64,000 nt of DNA from Ditylenchus dipsaci (taxonomy: Eukaryota; Nematoda; Chromadorea; Rhabditida; Anguinidae), in assembly GCA_004194705.1 (NCBI GenBank), contig SADC01001207.1, forward strand, positions 1 to 64,000, given 5' to 3'. This document shows, piece after piece, positions 54,690 through 64,000 of the stretch (positions within the stretch are counted from its first letter, which is position 1; each line of letters begins with the position of its first letter). Below the pieces are notes generated by a model. The model was not told the DNA's origin. It searched no databases and saw nothing but the letters and a program-made list of their open reading frames with translations. The translations under genes and the position numbers were made by a program.

Positions 54690-55915
54690 TACAGGCGTAG
54701 GGGCGTTTGGCCCCTTTTTTCCATTTGTGGAAAAAAAGGGCCAAACGACTTACGTAAGTCGTTTGGCCCTTTTTTCCACTTTTTTAAATACGCGCCATTT
54801 TTAGTTTTATTGGTTTTTTGCAGTTTGTTGTTCTTTTATTATTATTTTCTTGAATAATCGTCCTAAACTAATTTTTATAAGACTTTTAAGCCTCAGGGTG
54901 GATAGGGAATTACCTGGTACCTCCTCTAAATGGGTATCCATCTCTAAAATCCAAAATTTTGGATTTAGCTGAAACTAACTAAAAGTCATTCTACCCTATC
55001 CATAATCGTGTTCCAAACACGGTTTGATAATGCTAAAACAGCAATTTGACTTGCAGGAGCCCCAGTTCTGCGTTAATCACGTATCCCGAAGGGTAACCAG
55101 GTGGTGCTCAGGTTGTTCTACCTAGGTAACGGTATTCTGGTGGAAATGCCTCGGTAGTAGTAGCCAGGCAGTGTTACCCAATGCTCAAATGGTTTAGGTG
55201 GATGAAGATACCTGGAGACGAATGGATACCTCTGGTAAGTGGATACCTAGGCAGATAGGTCGAAATGAGGAAGTTAAATGGTTGGTCTACTCAGTCCGGC
55301 TCCATATCCGGGTACAAGTGGTGGATTTGGATGTCCACCTGGGTCAATTTTTTCTCTCTCTTATTTTTCGGCTTCGAAAAGCTATTACCTTCACTTGTTC
55401 CGATAATCTGAATATATCTTGTAAATTCCAAACTGTCATTTTAGAAAACTCGGAATTACCTTAGAAAATGGCATTTTACTATTGTCAAACCTTCTTTAGA
55501 ATGCTCGAGTTACTGCAAAAAACAGATTTCGGAAACCCAAACACATAAAGAAAATATTTTCACCAAATGGACGACCATTTGGTTGGGTTGGTGCATAAAT
55601 CATCGAATAAAACGGATGCTGGATTATAGAAAAACATTTTAAGTGATAAGATTTGTCACAAGAAAAAAAGATTAATTTGAAAATCTTTGCAGAGGGATTT
55701 AGCGGCCAGAGGGTGAATTCACAGTAGGGAAATTTACCAGAAGGAGTATACACCTCGGAAAAATTTACCTGGAGCCAAGACTATGAAAGCACAAAAACAA
55801 TAAAAATAAATAAAAGGCGCGAATTTGAAAAAGTGGAAAAAAAGGGCCAAACGACTTACGTAAGTCGTTTGGCCCTTTTTTCCACAAATGGAAAAAAGGG
55901 CCTAAAGGCTACGAC
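54690..55915. mobile_element. Foldback-like element with TTTGGCCC palindromes (A)
   Basis: Each end contains a perfect 32-bp palindrome centred on TACGTA: GGGCCAAACGACTTACG and its mirror (about 54738-54769 and 55844-55875). It is preceded or followed by TTTTTTCCATTTGTGGAAAA. The interior (GCCTCAGGGTGGATAGG, GGGTATCCATCTC, TTTGGATTTAGCTGA, ACGGTTTGATAATGCTAAAA) is homologous to the element at 56313. No gene. Confidence 0.75.
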
Positions 55916-56071
55916 CCCAATATACACACTCAACATTCGCAGGCGGAGTAGAGATTTTACAAAATTCGTGACTACGCTTTTAGTGTGTACAATAGTAATT
56001 TTCAAAAAATTTCCGTGTATCGACGTTATGTTTACTGCGTCTGGATCCAGACGCAGTTAAAATAACGTATA

Positions 56072-56307
56072 CCGTATTTCCTCTAATAAGCGCCCCCACC
56101 CCCTCGACTTTCAGGGTCTGGATCTCAGTGTAGAAGCAATATTTTGCAAAGCTGTTTGATACGTTTTCTTAACTCCCACGAGCTCTACCGATTCCACTTT
56201 TTAGATTTTGGTTGAGCACCCAAAAATCTCGAAATCAAATTTTAAATTTTCCGATTTTTGGGGTTTGAAAAATAAGCGCCCCGGGGCGCTTATTAGTGGA
56301 AATACGG
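56072..56307. mobile_element. pogo-related MITE, CCGTATTTCCTCTAATAAGCGC ends
   Basis: TA-flanked (56070-71, 56308-09), 236 bp, ends CCGTATTTCCTCTAATAAGC and CCGTATTTCCACTAATAAGC. Near-copy of 60331-60565. Confidence 0.85.
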
Positions 56308-56312
56308 TAATG

Positions 56313-57150
56313 CCGAGTTTATACGCGCCAATTCAAATTTGCTGACTATATTTTTTATTTTTTGTTGTTTTAGAGTTACAGGTTCGAATCCTGGTGTTAG
56401 CAGACATTATTTTTTCTTGAATGATAGCCAAAAACTCGTTTTTTAAGACCATTTAGCCTCAGGGTGGGTAGGAAAACCCCTGATACCCCTCCCCTAAGTG
56501 GGTATCCACCTCCATAATCCGAAATTTTGGATTTAGCTGAACATTTTTAAAAATAAATGACCGTGTTCAGAACCGTGTCCTGAACACGGTTTGATAATGC
56601 TAAAACAGCGATTTGACTTCTACGAAGCCCTGTTCTGGAGAAGTGCGCGAGAAGCAAAGAAAAAAATTTGAAATTTTTTTCGATCCAAGTAAATGACCAC
56701 CACTGTAATTAGCTGTAATTAAAGGAATTTTACGAAAACTAGAAAAATAACCTGTGAAACGGCATTTTACTACTATCAAACCATCTTTAGAATGCTTAAA
56801 TAAGTTCAGAAAACAGGTTTTCAAATCTGAAAACATAAAAAAATATGCACCAAATGTACGATTACTTTTGTTTAGTTGGTGCATGGATTATCCAGCAGAA
56901 CTGCGGTTGGATTATAAAAATATTTAAAATGATAGGAATTCTTCGTAAGACAAAAAATGTTAATTTGAAAAATTTTGCGGGGGAATTTGCCGTGGGGGAA
57001 TTTACCGGAGAGGGAATTTACCAGAGGGGGAATTTACCGCGAGGGAATTTACAGGTGCTTAATTATCTTAGCTGACTCTATGAAGTGTTTCACAAAAAAG
57101 AAATACGAAATATAGTTAGTAAATTTGAATTGGCGCGTATAAACTTGGCA
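56313..57150. mobile_element. Foldback-like element (B), homologous to 54690-55915
   Basis: Ends TGCCGAGTTTATACGCGCCA / TGCCAAGTTTATACGCGCC with AATTCAAATTTG next. The interior matches element A (CCTCAGGGTGGGTAGG, GGGTATCCACCTCC, TTTGGATTTAGCTGAAC, GGTTTGATAATGCTAAAACA). Contains a 3' tRNA-like half at 56338-56400. Flanked outside by two BamHI-like palindromes (about 56017-56061 and 57152-57203). Confidence 0.7.
56338..56400 (+). ncRNA. Truncated tRNA-like sequence
   Basis: TACAGGTTCGAATCCTGGTG has a perfect B-box and a good T-arm. The following GTTAGCA can pair with TGCTGAC 56 nt upstream, as a 7-bp acceptor stem with one G-U. At 63 nt there is no room for a normal D-arm. Absent from the homologous element A. 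Pseudo-tRNA or tRNA-derived insertion. Confidence 0.3.
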
Positions 57151-57203
57151 TTATACGTTATGTTAACTGCGTCCGGATCCGGACGCAGTTAACATAACGT
57201 ATA

Positions 57204-58180
57204 CGCACCAAAATTTCACAGACCCGTATTCTCCTAGAGTCCGGGGTAACATTAAATCGAGCGTCGACCAGTAGTGAACTAGTTTCTATGTCGCGGCCTT
57301 TCGGGCCGCAGATATCGCTATGGCAGCAGCTTTTCGTAGCAATAATAGGTCAGAAAATGCATGAAAACACCTTTTTAATCGTTTTAGCGCATAAGAATTT
57401 CTTAGAAATGGTTAAAACCTGATTTTGAAAAAAAAATTGTTGGGGGGGGGGGTTTCGCTACTAGGGTCGAAATTTTTTATTTCGTCTAACAATCAATGTT
57501 AAGTGCTTAGGCTCAGGCCTTAGGCTTAGGCCGCCATTGTATCCCTAAAAGTTAAAATTAACACCAGATTCGTGCTCAGCGTGTGAAATTGGCTCTAGAA
57601 AGCACTTAACATTAACCTTTAGACAAAATAAAAAATTTCGATTTTTGGATAACAGGGGTGACCAAGGCAAAATGTCATTTTTGGTCCAAAAAAAATATTT
57701 TTCCAAAAAGTGCTTTCCGCAACTTAAAAACATGTTTTTTGCCGTTTTTACAACTTATAACTACGTTAGAAACACTTTAAACGCCTTTTTGGCGTATGAC
57801 ATAAAACGAAGTCCGACCACTTTTGTCGCGTTCACATAGTTTTGCTAACCCACAACAGAATCACCTGTGAGTAAAAATTTCCTCAACGTTATAAAAACCT
57901 CTAGTAAAAAATTAGATCCTAAACATTTTCTATAAAAAATACTTTTTCAAATGTGTAACACTTGTCCTGTGATGTTGACCTTTTGTGGCCATATGTTTCC
58001 TCGAATTTCAGATGTGCTCGCAAATGGATTCATCATCCCCTTTCCCTTAGCGGGTTCTTTTATTATACAACTTTGAAAAAAATCAATTTCTCCTTCTTCG
58101 GGCTAAACAATTTCCTTTATACAACTTATCGACATTTTAACCACCAGAGAAATTCTTTCTTTGCAGTCCACCCGTCTGTT
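57204..58180. other. Intergenic, no gene seen
   Basis: Contains a G-run at about 57440 and AT-rich sequence. ORFs at 57.5-57.8 kb lack any motif. An acceptor-like TTCTTTCTTTGCAG ends at 58166 before the next gene, suggesting a 5'-UTR intron or trans-splice site. Confidence 0.4.
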
Positions 58181-58184
58181 TTAA

Positions 58185-59532
58185 ATGAATTATGGTGTGC
58201 CAAATCAATCAAAAGCAGGTCATTTTCGTACAAATCACTTTCAAGCTGGAGCCAGTGATGCTAGGCACTCACCTCAGAGCTTTACCAGCCAAATAGTCAA
58301 CCCTTCATTTGGTGCCACAAACCCAGCTAAACTTGTCAATGGTCATTCTTCCTATTCTCAACAACAACTAAGCAATAACTCACTGCCATCTCCTGCCAGG
58401 GTGCACAACATACCCATTAAAGTGAGTTCAAGGTTTGTGCCCCATCAGCAACAGACCTACAGGACTATAACACCTCCTTCAACCAATCCATACATGCCTA
58501 CACCCAACAGGTCTCCCTCTTCAGCTATGAGATACTATACATCAAGCAAGGAGCAACCATCCAGAGACTTCCAATCAAGGATTCCCATGGCCAGACAGTA
58601 TTTTGGAAATATGAGTCTCACTAATCGCAATAGAATAGAAGACTCGGGTTAGTTGATTTTTGATTTTGGAAAGTAGTTGGCCGATCAAATATATCGAAAT
58701 TGCTCCATAGCCAAATTGAAATTTTTAAGCATTTAAAATTATCAAAGGGTCACAAAGTCGCCTACTTTTCACAATTTATGTTGAGTTTAGGTCATTCCCT
58801 TTATCAAAATTTATACCTTCTATATCGATATAAACGCAGTTAACTATTTTTACAGTCAACCATTACCGACGAGGAAGTGCTCCTGGATTAGCTGAGCATG
58901 ATGAACCGCCCAGAGAAGAGTACTTGGTTGGATCAATGTCTTACAACCTTAGACAGACTACTCCGGACAGAAAAGAACCCCGATTAGTGGCTTCCTACTA
59001 CAATACACCACCATCCAGCAATTCTTATTCCCGAGTGGAAGCTAACCAACTGCCTTCTTCCTCTAGACAAATACAAGAGGACCCGGAGGAGGAGGAAGAA
59101 GTGATAGGAAAGGTGATAATACAATTTTTATCTCGTTATCTCCGAGATATCTGCTGGAATTTTTTTTTCAGAAGAAGTAGCTGCAAATATTGCTTCTTCT
59201 GCACATCCAAAGGCCATGCACCCAGTCAGAGATCAGCATCAAGTGGTGGCAGAGACCGACATTCTCTACTCTTCCAGTGACGAAGAAGATGATGTGATCA
59301 GAGGCTGTGAATCTCAAGAAGCAGATTTGCATATGCACTTAGCTGCTAATCGTGAGTGCTTTTATATTCATCTAACAAACCGCCGAGGGGTCACACGTGG
59401 GTCACACTTTTTACGAATTAATCAAAAAATGGGGTCATAGAGGGCTCAAAATTTTTTGTTGCAGATTTCATCGGATTTCCCAGCGTGTCAGCTTTCGTTT
59501 TAAAAAAAACGGCTGAAGAAAATGAGTTCTAA
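58185..59532 (+). CDS. Ser/Gln/Pro-rich low-complexity protein, unknown function
   Basis: Exons 58185-58647, 58856-59134, 59172-59351 and, tentatively, 59465-59532: 990 nt, 329 residues, frame kept at every junction. The N-terminal half is rich in Ser, Gln, Asn and Pro (SYSQQQLSNNSLPSPARVHN, TPPSTNPYMPTPNRSPSS); the middle has REEYLVGSMSYNLRQTTPDR and SRQIQEDPEEEEEV; the third exon has ETDILYSSSDEEDDVIRG and EADLHMHLAAN. It looks intrinsically disordered, with acidic phosphorylation-site-like clusters. Not recognised. The third donor (GTTATC, 59135) is non-consensus. The last exon is made of the dispersed repeat found at 42.4 and 46.7 kb, so the original 3' end may have been replaced. Confidence 0.6.
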
Positions 59533-59535
59533 TAG
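59435..59535. repeat. Dispersed repeat, copy C
   Basis: GGGGTCATAGAGGGCTCAAA, TTTTTTGTTGCAGAT, GTGTCAGCTTTCGTTTTAA, matching copies at 42440 and 46670. Its GTTGCAG can act as the last splice acceptor of the Ser/Gln-rich gene. Confidence 0.75.
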
Positions 59536-59539
59536 CGGA

Positions 59540-60330
59540 TATGACTATTTTTATGAAGGTCGTGGTACGTGGGTCGGGATGGGTCATGATTTTTTTGACT
59601 TCGGAGGCCTGAAAATGGGTCATAGATGGCAAAATCACTTTTGTCTCTAACTCTACTGCGTTGCTCAAGATGTCGAGCCGCCAAAGATTGTGCCATTTCA
59701 AATTGTGCTCAGTCAAAGCGTATTATATATAACTTGGCACCGTGATTTTTCGACTTTTTTCTACCGTACATGTTATATACCCAAAGACTCAAAATTTAAT
59801 GCCGAGCAATATGTTCTCAGATGTCAACATTGATTTATGCTGAAAATTTTAAATTGAAGTAGTGAAGTGAATTTTTCCAACCACCAAAAATTACCTCTTT
59901 TCTTGAAATGGATACGAGTGGTCTTCTTTGTTTAGGCTCATTCCACTCGGCTTGAGTAGCTCTACAAGCTGGCTGTAAAATTCTACCATATTATTTTAAA
60001 AATTTTTAGACTTCAGACCAATTTAAAACAAAATTGCAAATTGCGATGTGTGCATTTTTTTTTTATCAAAATATGCGATTTTACCCAAAAATATCTGCTT
60101 TATCATCCTATTTTTTTTCGTCGTTTCTAAGTCACAAATAACTAGATACGGAGAATGCTGGCGGCAAAATCCTATGGCAGACCTTTCTGAATTTTGAGAG
60201 CGAGGTCCCTCACTTATTCACGGTATTTTGTAACATTTAAAATTGATTTTAAACAGCGAGGCAAAAAAAGCAAAATTTAAAGCAAAGCAAAAACGCCGCA
60301 AAAGATAAAAATTATAACGAAAACAATATA
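59540..60330. other. Intergenic, repeat fragments
   Basis: Includes a lone end (59738-59790) of the CTACCGYACATGTTATAT MITE seen at 16.5 kb. No gene seen. Confidence 0.45.
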
Positions 60331-60565
60331 CCGTATTTCCTCTAATAAGCGCGCACCCCCTATTTTGAGGACCTACATCTCAGTCTAGAGCAAATATTTT
60401 GCAAAGCTGTTTATTGCATTTTCTTAACTCCCACGAGCTCTACCGATTCCACGTTTTAGATTTCGGCTGAGCACCCGAAATTTTCGAGATTGACCCGAAT
60501 TTTTTTCAGATTTTCGGGGGTTTGAAAAAATAAGCGCGCATGCGCGATTTTTAGAGGAAATACGG
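60331..60565. mobile_element. pogo-related MITE, CCGTATTTCCTCTAATAAGCGC ends (copy 2)
   Basis: TA-flanked, 235 bp. The interior (CTCCCACGAGCTCTACCGAT) is shared with 56072-56307. Confidence 0.85.
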
Positions 60566-60569
60566 TAAT

Positions 60570-61650
60570 GCTGTTAAATTGACAGCATTAATAAATGGAG
60601 ATTGTGTAAAACAATGGCCTAGTACTTTTCGTTACTAATTTCTATGATCTTAAAAATCGCTGCTGGCGAGACGGGATCTCGTTGCATTTCCGTCTTTAGA
60701 ATGCTATGTGGTACTTATATAACAGTCAATGAGGGTGTTTTTTTTTTGTAAAACTCTAGCGATTGTCAAAAACGACTGGTAAAATCAAAAACGTTACGAT
60801 TTTTTGACCTAGACTTACGGATAATAACCCAGGCAGGAGCCAACTTTTCGGGCTGAGACTCGATTATAATTTAGACTCTAAACTTTAAATCATTTAAAGA
60901 TCAAAATGCGGAATTCTATAGAAAATTGAACTTGAGCGATGGGACTTGGTCGAAATACGACTGGATCTATCTTACACAAAAATTACCGAAGATGGAGTAC
61001 GCTCTTTTTTATGAAACCCATTTTTCTCATCAGAAAGGGGCAATTAATTCTGCTGTTTACTGCTATTGTTCTTTTTCCTTATTATTCCTTTTATTAAAAA
61101 GCTAGCCATAAGGTTGGAAATAGCAAGCTGTTTACTCATGAATAATTACTTTTTCGTTGGCTCTCGGCTGGATTAATATGAAAGAAAGAAAAATATATTG
61201 AAAGAAATTGTAATTTAAATGCTTGCAACAAATGGTAAAATACCTGGAAGCTTTCAGCAGACTAGAATGTTTTAGACATTTTACTAAAAAGAAGAAGAGC
61301 TAGCAAACAAATTTATTTGGGGTGCTCTTTGGATTGGGATGTTTGTTTCTTAGGCTATGGGAAGACTTTTCCGCCCTTTTCCGGTCTCATTCGCAGCCAT
61401 TTTACATATATCCATGCTAATGATGTCTTCTTTTCGTTTCGAGTTTTGTTGATTCGTATTGGTAATAGTAGTTGTGGAATTTCGAGCTATATTTCTACTC
61501 ATAAAAAAGGAAAATTAGAAATCCACTTCTTACTAAATGAGTCTGAAACTGTGAGCCCGAAATAAAAAGTTGTGCTATGTCACTACACCATGCCCTCGAT
61601 GATGATTAGGAGTATCAATACATTTACAATCCAAATCTAACCTATTTCTC
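60570..61650. other. Intergenic, no supported gene
   Basis: AT-rich. The open stretch 61317-61565 has no ATG and no motif. Possibly UTR or decayed repeat. Confidence 0.4.
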
Positions 61651-61656
61651 CTGCAA

Positions 61657-61866
61657 ATGTCCATTTACGGCAGAATTCGCACCAACTACTTTACTAACAA
61701 TAATAGAAGAAAAGAAACTTGGAGAAAATGGTCACTGCAAGAGACTCGCTTAAAAGCAGACAATGGTAGGCTGGAAAATGCAATAAAAACTTGGTTGGTC
61801 GGCCAAAAAGTAATTAATCTGGTTACATGCTCTCTCAATTTCTCTGAAGTTCTATTCCCAGTGTAA
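61657..61866 (+). CDS. Short basic ORF, hypothetical
   Basis: ATG at 61657: MSIYGRIRTNYFTNNNRRKE, WRKWSLQETRLKADNGRLEN, 69 residues with a possible coiled-coil middle. No family, splice or transcription evidence; could be chance. Confidence 0.2.
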   Translation: MSIYGRIRTNYFTNNNRRKETWRKWSLQETRLKADNGRLENAIKTWLVGQKVINLVTCSLNFSEVLFPV

Positions 61867-62105
61867 TGTAAAGCACCTTTTCTAGCTATAAACCAATGAT
61901 GAAAATATGCTAAAAAGCATAACAAAGCCAAAAATATGAAAGGGTAGGAGTAAGTAGTAGTAGCCAGTATGTTGTTGCTTTGTTTTGGTTAAACGAAGTG
62001 GAAATTTTGGGCCTACTGCACTGGGCTACTTCTTGCAAAAGCTCACTTCCTCTAGCACAAAACCCTTCATTTGACACTAGTGTTTTTGCTTGTTTTCAAG
62101 AGGAG

Positions 62106-62180
62106 TAATGTGTTAAAACTGTCGAAATAGAACTTCTTTGAGCACTTATTTACTTGGATAGGGGGTGAGTTATCGCACTT
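62106..62180. repeat. Source copy of a 73-bp duplication
   Basis: TAATGTGTTAAAACTGTCGA through GGGTGAGTTATCGCACT reappears at 63238-63310, differing only in two homopolymer lengths. Confidence 0.85.
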
Positions 62181-62389
62181 TTCACTAATTTGTAAATCAT
62201 CTTTAAATGACTCCTAAGTAATTTTTATATGCTTCAAATGATAAGAAAGTTATTTTCGGACAATTTTCCACATAAAAAATGGATTTTTTGAGAAAATTGT
62301 TTTTGACCATAATTCGACTTTTTGCATTGGTCCCCCAAGACTAAAAGGGTACCTCAATACCCCGAAAAGATGGAATTTGAACATTGTTT

Positions 62390-62545
62390 TGTTAACTGGG
62401 GCCTCATTTATGCATCCAGAGTCACGTTCGAGTGATTTGTGTCTACGGTATGTGGGTGCGCGCATCTTAACCCATTCGGGGCGCAAGAGGCTTGAGTGTT
62501 AGAGATGCGCGCACTCACTTACCTTAGACATGATTTTGAGTAAGA
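62390..62545. repeat. Copy of the 'GCGCATCTCAAC' hairpin repeat
   Basis: GTGGGTGCGCGCATCTTAAC and GAGATGCGCGCACTCACTTA, the same arrangement as at 25.36-25.47, 26.32-26.42 and 30.74-30.84 kb. The centre folds around a GC-rich stem (GCGCAAGAGGC here; longer in the other copies). Confidence 0.7.
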
Positions 62546-63148
62546 CTCTCGGTGAAAAATGTATAGAGAGACTATTTTTTGCCCAGCTCCAGTGACCGAA
62601 ACGAGGTGAAATGCCCTTATATAAGTTGGTTTACCTTGGCCCTCTAAGGCAAAAAGTCAAACTTTGGTCAAAAATTTTTTTTCAAAGAATTCATATGCCG
62701 TAACTTTCTGTCAAAGAATTCATGTGAAAAGGTGTCAAGGATAACTTTTCTATCGTTTTAAGGAGTCATTAAAATATGATTTAAAAATTAGTGAAAAATG
62801 CAAGGTTTTATGTCACAAACTTTGTGTTTTTCCTCAATAAACTGCAAAACAATTACTGCTTTCGATATTTATCTTTATATACATCATTTTTTTGCTTTTT
62901 CTATCTATGTATTCAAATTCAAATGTTCTACACATAAAATGGACTTTAAACTTTAAAGTTTAAAGGCATTTGAAGATGTGTGCAAACTTGAATATTTTTA
63001 AGGGCCATTGCCGTTGCCAATAACGAGAATTTCAAATGTTTGAATGCACGGGACAATTTTTTATTCCGAAAATATTCAGAATTATTTTTTAGTAAAGTGA
63101 AAAGTAATTAAAATCATTAAAAAGCAGAGCATGTACTTAGGATCGAAC

Positions 63149-64000
63149 CAGTGTTTTCAAAAATCACAGTCACACTCACACTCACCCCACAGTGAGGGTC
63201 ACACCTCACTTCACACTCACAATCACTTTTACTAAGTAATGTGTTAAAAACTGTCGAAATAGAACTTCTTTGAGCACTTATTTACTTGGATAGGGGTGAG
63301 TTATCGCACTGATTTTGATGTGAGTGTGACTGTGAGTGTGATTTAAGCGTGATGTGAGTGTTATTATCACAGTGAGACAATGTGAGTGTGATTTTCGCCT
63401 CACAGTGAAATTTTCATCTCAGTGTTAAATTTTTATCTCTAGTTAGTTATTCCGATTCCAGGTACTTTGATAAATTAAATTCTCAGTCTAATATGCCGTA
63501 ACTTTCTGTTTTGTATTTTTGAACTCCATTTATCTCTACATATTGTCAAGTTGTAGTTATTTTGTAGCCCTTCAATTGTGACCACAAAGCGAAAAATATA
63601 ACTATCCATCTTTTAATTGTTTTATTTATCTTTTTCTGAATTAAATTACATGTTTTCACGTAATCGATTATAATAGACAACTAACTGTGCATTCAATAAT
63701 TTAAAAGATGCTCTGTTTCTGTGGGTTGTTGTAGCCACTCCAGCCTCAGAAAATATTCGCTCGATTGGTGCACTTGGAGCCGCAATAGAGAGAACTTCAA
63801 GCGCGAATATCGCAATTGCTTCAAGTCCTAAACCATAAAACTAAACCACAATACATCTCTTCAAAAGCTTGCTTACTGAATTCAAAAATGAGGTCCAGTA
63901 TTCCAAAAAATCAATGGAGTCGCCCGCAGCAGAATTTGCACTGAGAAATCTGGGAGCACTTGAACTATACCTCCACATCTCAATTGAACTATGCCCCCAC
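63149..64000. mobile_element. hAT element 3 (left end and transposase 3' part; continues past the window)
   Basis: Begins CAGTGTTTTCAAAAATCACA, a hAT-type end, followed by CACACTCACACTCAC repeats (63170-63230) and, after a 73-bp foreign insert, their inverse (63313-63430). A minus-strand transposase 3' end follows. The same end type is present as a relic at 39440-39535. Confidence 0.8.
63646..63950 (-). CDS. hAT transposase C-terminus (element 3), partial
   Basis: Minus strand. FLSANSAAGDSIDFLEYWTS, then, after an intron of about 50-60 bp (about 63830-63885), LEAIAIFALEVLSIAAPSAP, IERIFSEAGVATTTHRN, RASFKLLNAQLVVYYNRLRE, stop at 63646-63648. This is the hAT dimerisation domain (A..ILSI.A.SAP.ERIFS.AG), open in the visible part and closely similar to hAT element 1 (VERIFSQAGLATRSLRNR). 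The rest lies beyond 64000. Confidence 0.85.

Noticed and set aside
61317..61565. 82-residue plus-strand ORF
   Set aside because: No ATG start (opens with TTG), no motif and no splice context; kept as intergenic.

Overview
The window is nuclear DNA of an AT-rich eukaryote, most likely an invertebrate animal. Evidence: protein-coding genes are split by short GT-AG introns (about 35-140 bp), polyadenylation signals are AATAAA, a nuclear gene for a mitochondrial ribosomal protein is present, and there is a receptor-type gene with REJ- and GPS-like regions. I cannot name the species. Most of the DNA is mobile elements, many nested inside one another and datable by target-site duplications (TSDs).

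Layout. 0.1-4.4 kb: decayed Helitron (Rep plus Pif1-type helicase). 5.56-6.56 kb: four-exon gene for a small OB-fold protein resembling the ssDNA-binding domains of RPA. 8.2-15.5 kb: about 23-exon gene for a single-pass membrane protein with REJ- and GPS-like regions, whose introns hold several MITEs. 17.72-21.39 kb: complete-looking Mutator-like element (MULE) whose transposase carries a C-terminal OTU cysteine-protease domain and whose termini are about 155-bp tandem arrays. 22.5-24.5 kb: pogo-like element with a deleted transposase. 25-31 kb: large palindromic repeat, itself hit by a FLYWCH-finger element. 31.9-33.4 kb: hAT relic split by a MULE-like MITE. 35.95-42.29 kb: a MULE containing a hAT, further hATs and MITEs. 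42.65-46.63 kb: a second, nearly complete hAT with a GC-rich foreign-looking ORF. 47.96-50.74 kb: gutted mariner with insertions. 51.16-52.55 kb: array-ended element. 52.69-54.05 kb: two ordinary host genes, mitochondrial ribosomal protein uL14m and a DUF5522-like protein. 54.4-57.2 kb: two related foldback-like elements. 58.2-59.5 kb: Ser/Gln/Pro-rich gene of unknown function. From 63.15 kb: a third hAT running off the window.

The unifying feature is that at least ten elements, from groups with 9-bp TSDs (MULE), 8-bp TSDs (hAT) and a 3-bp TSD, have terminal inverted repeats built from short tandem arrays, each family with its own monomer. The most remarkable single locus is the MULE transposase-OTU protease fusion. 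Positions were read by eye; exon models with closed reading frames are reliable, the others are marked as uncertain.
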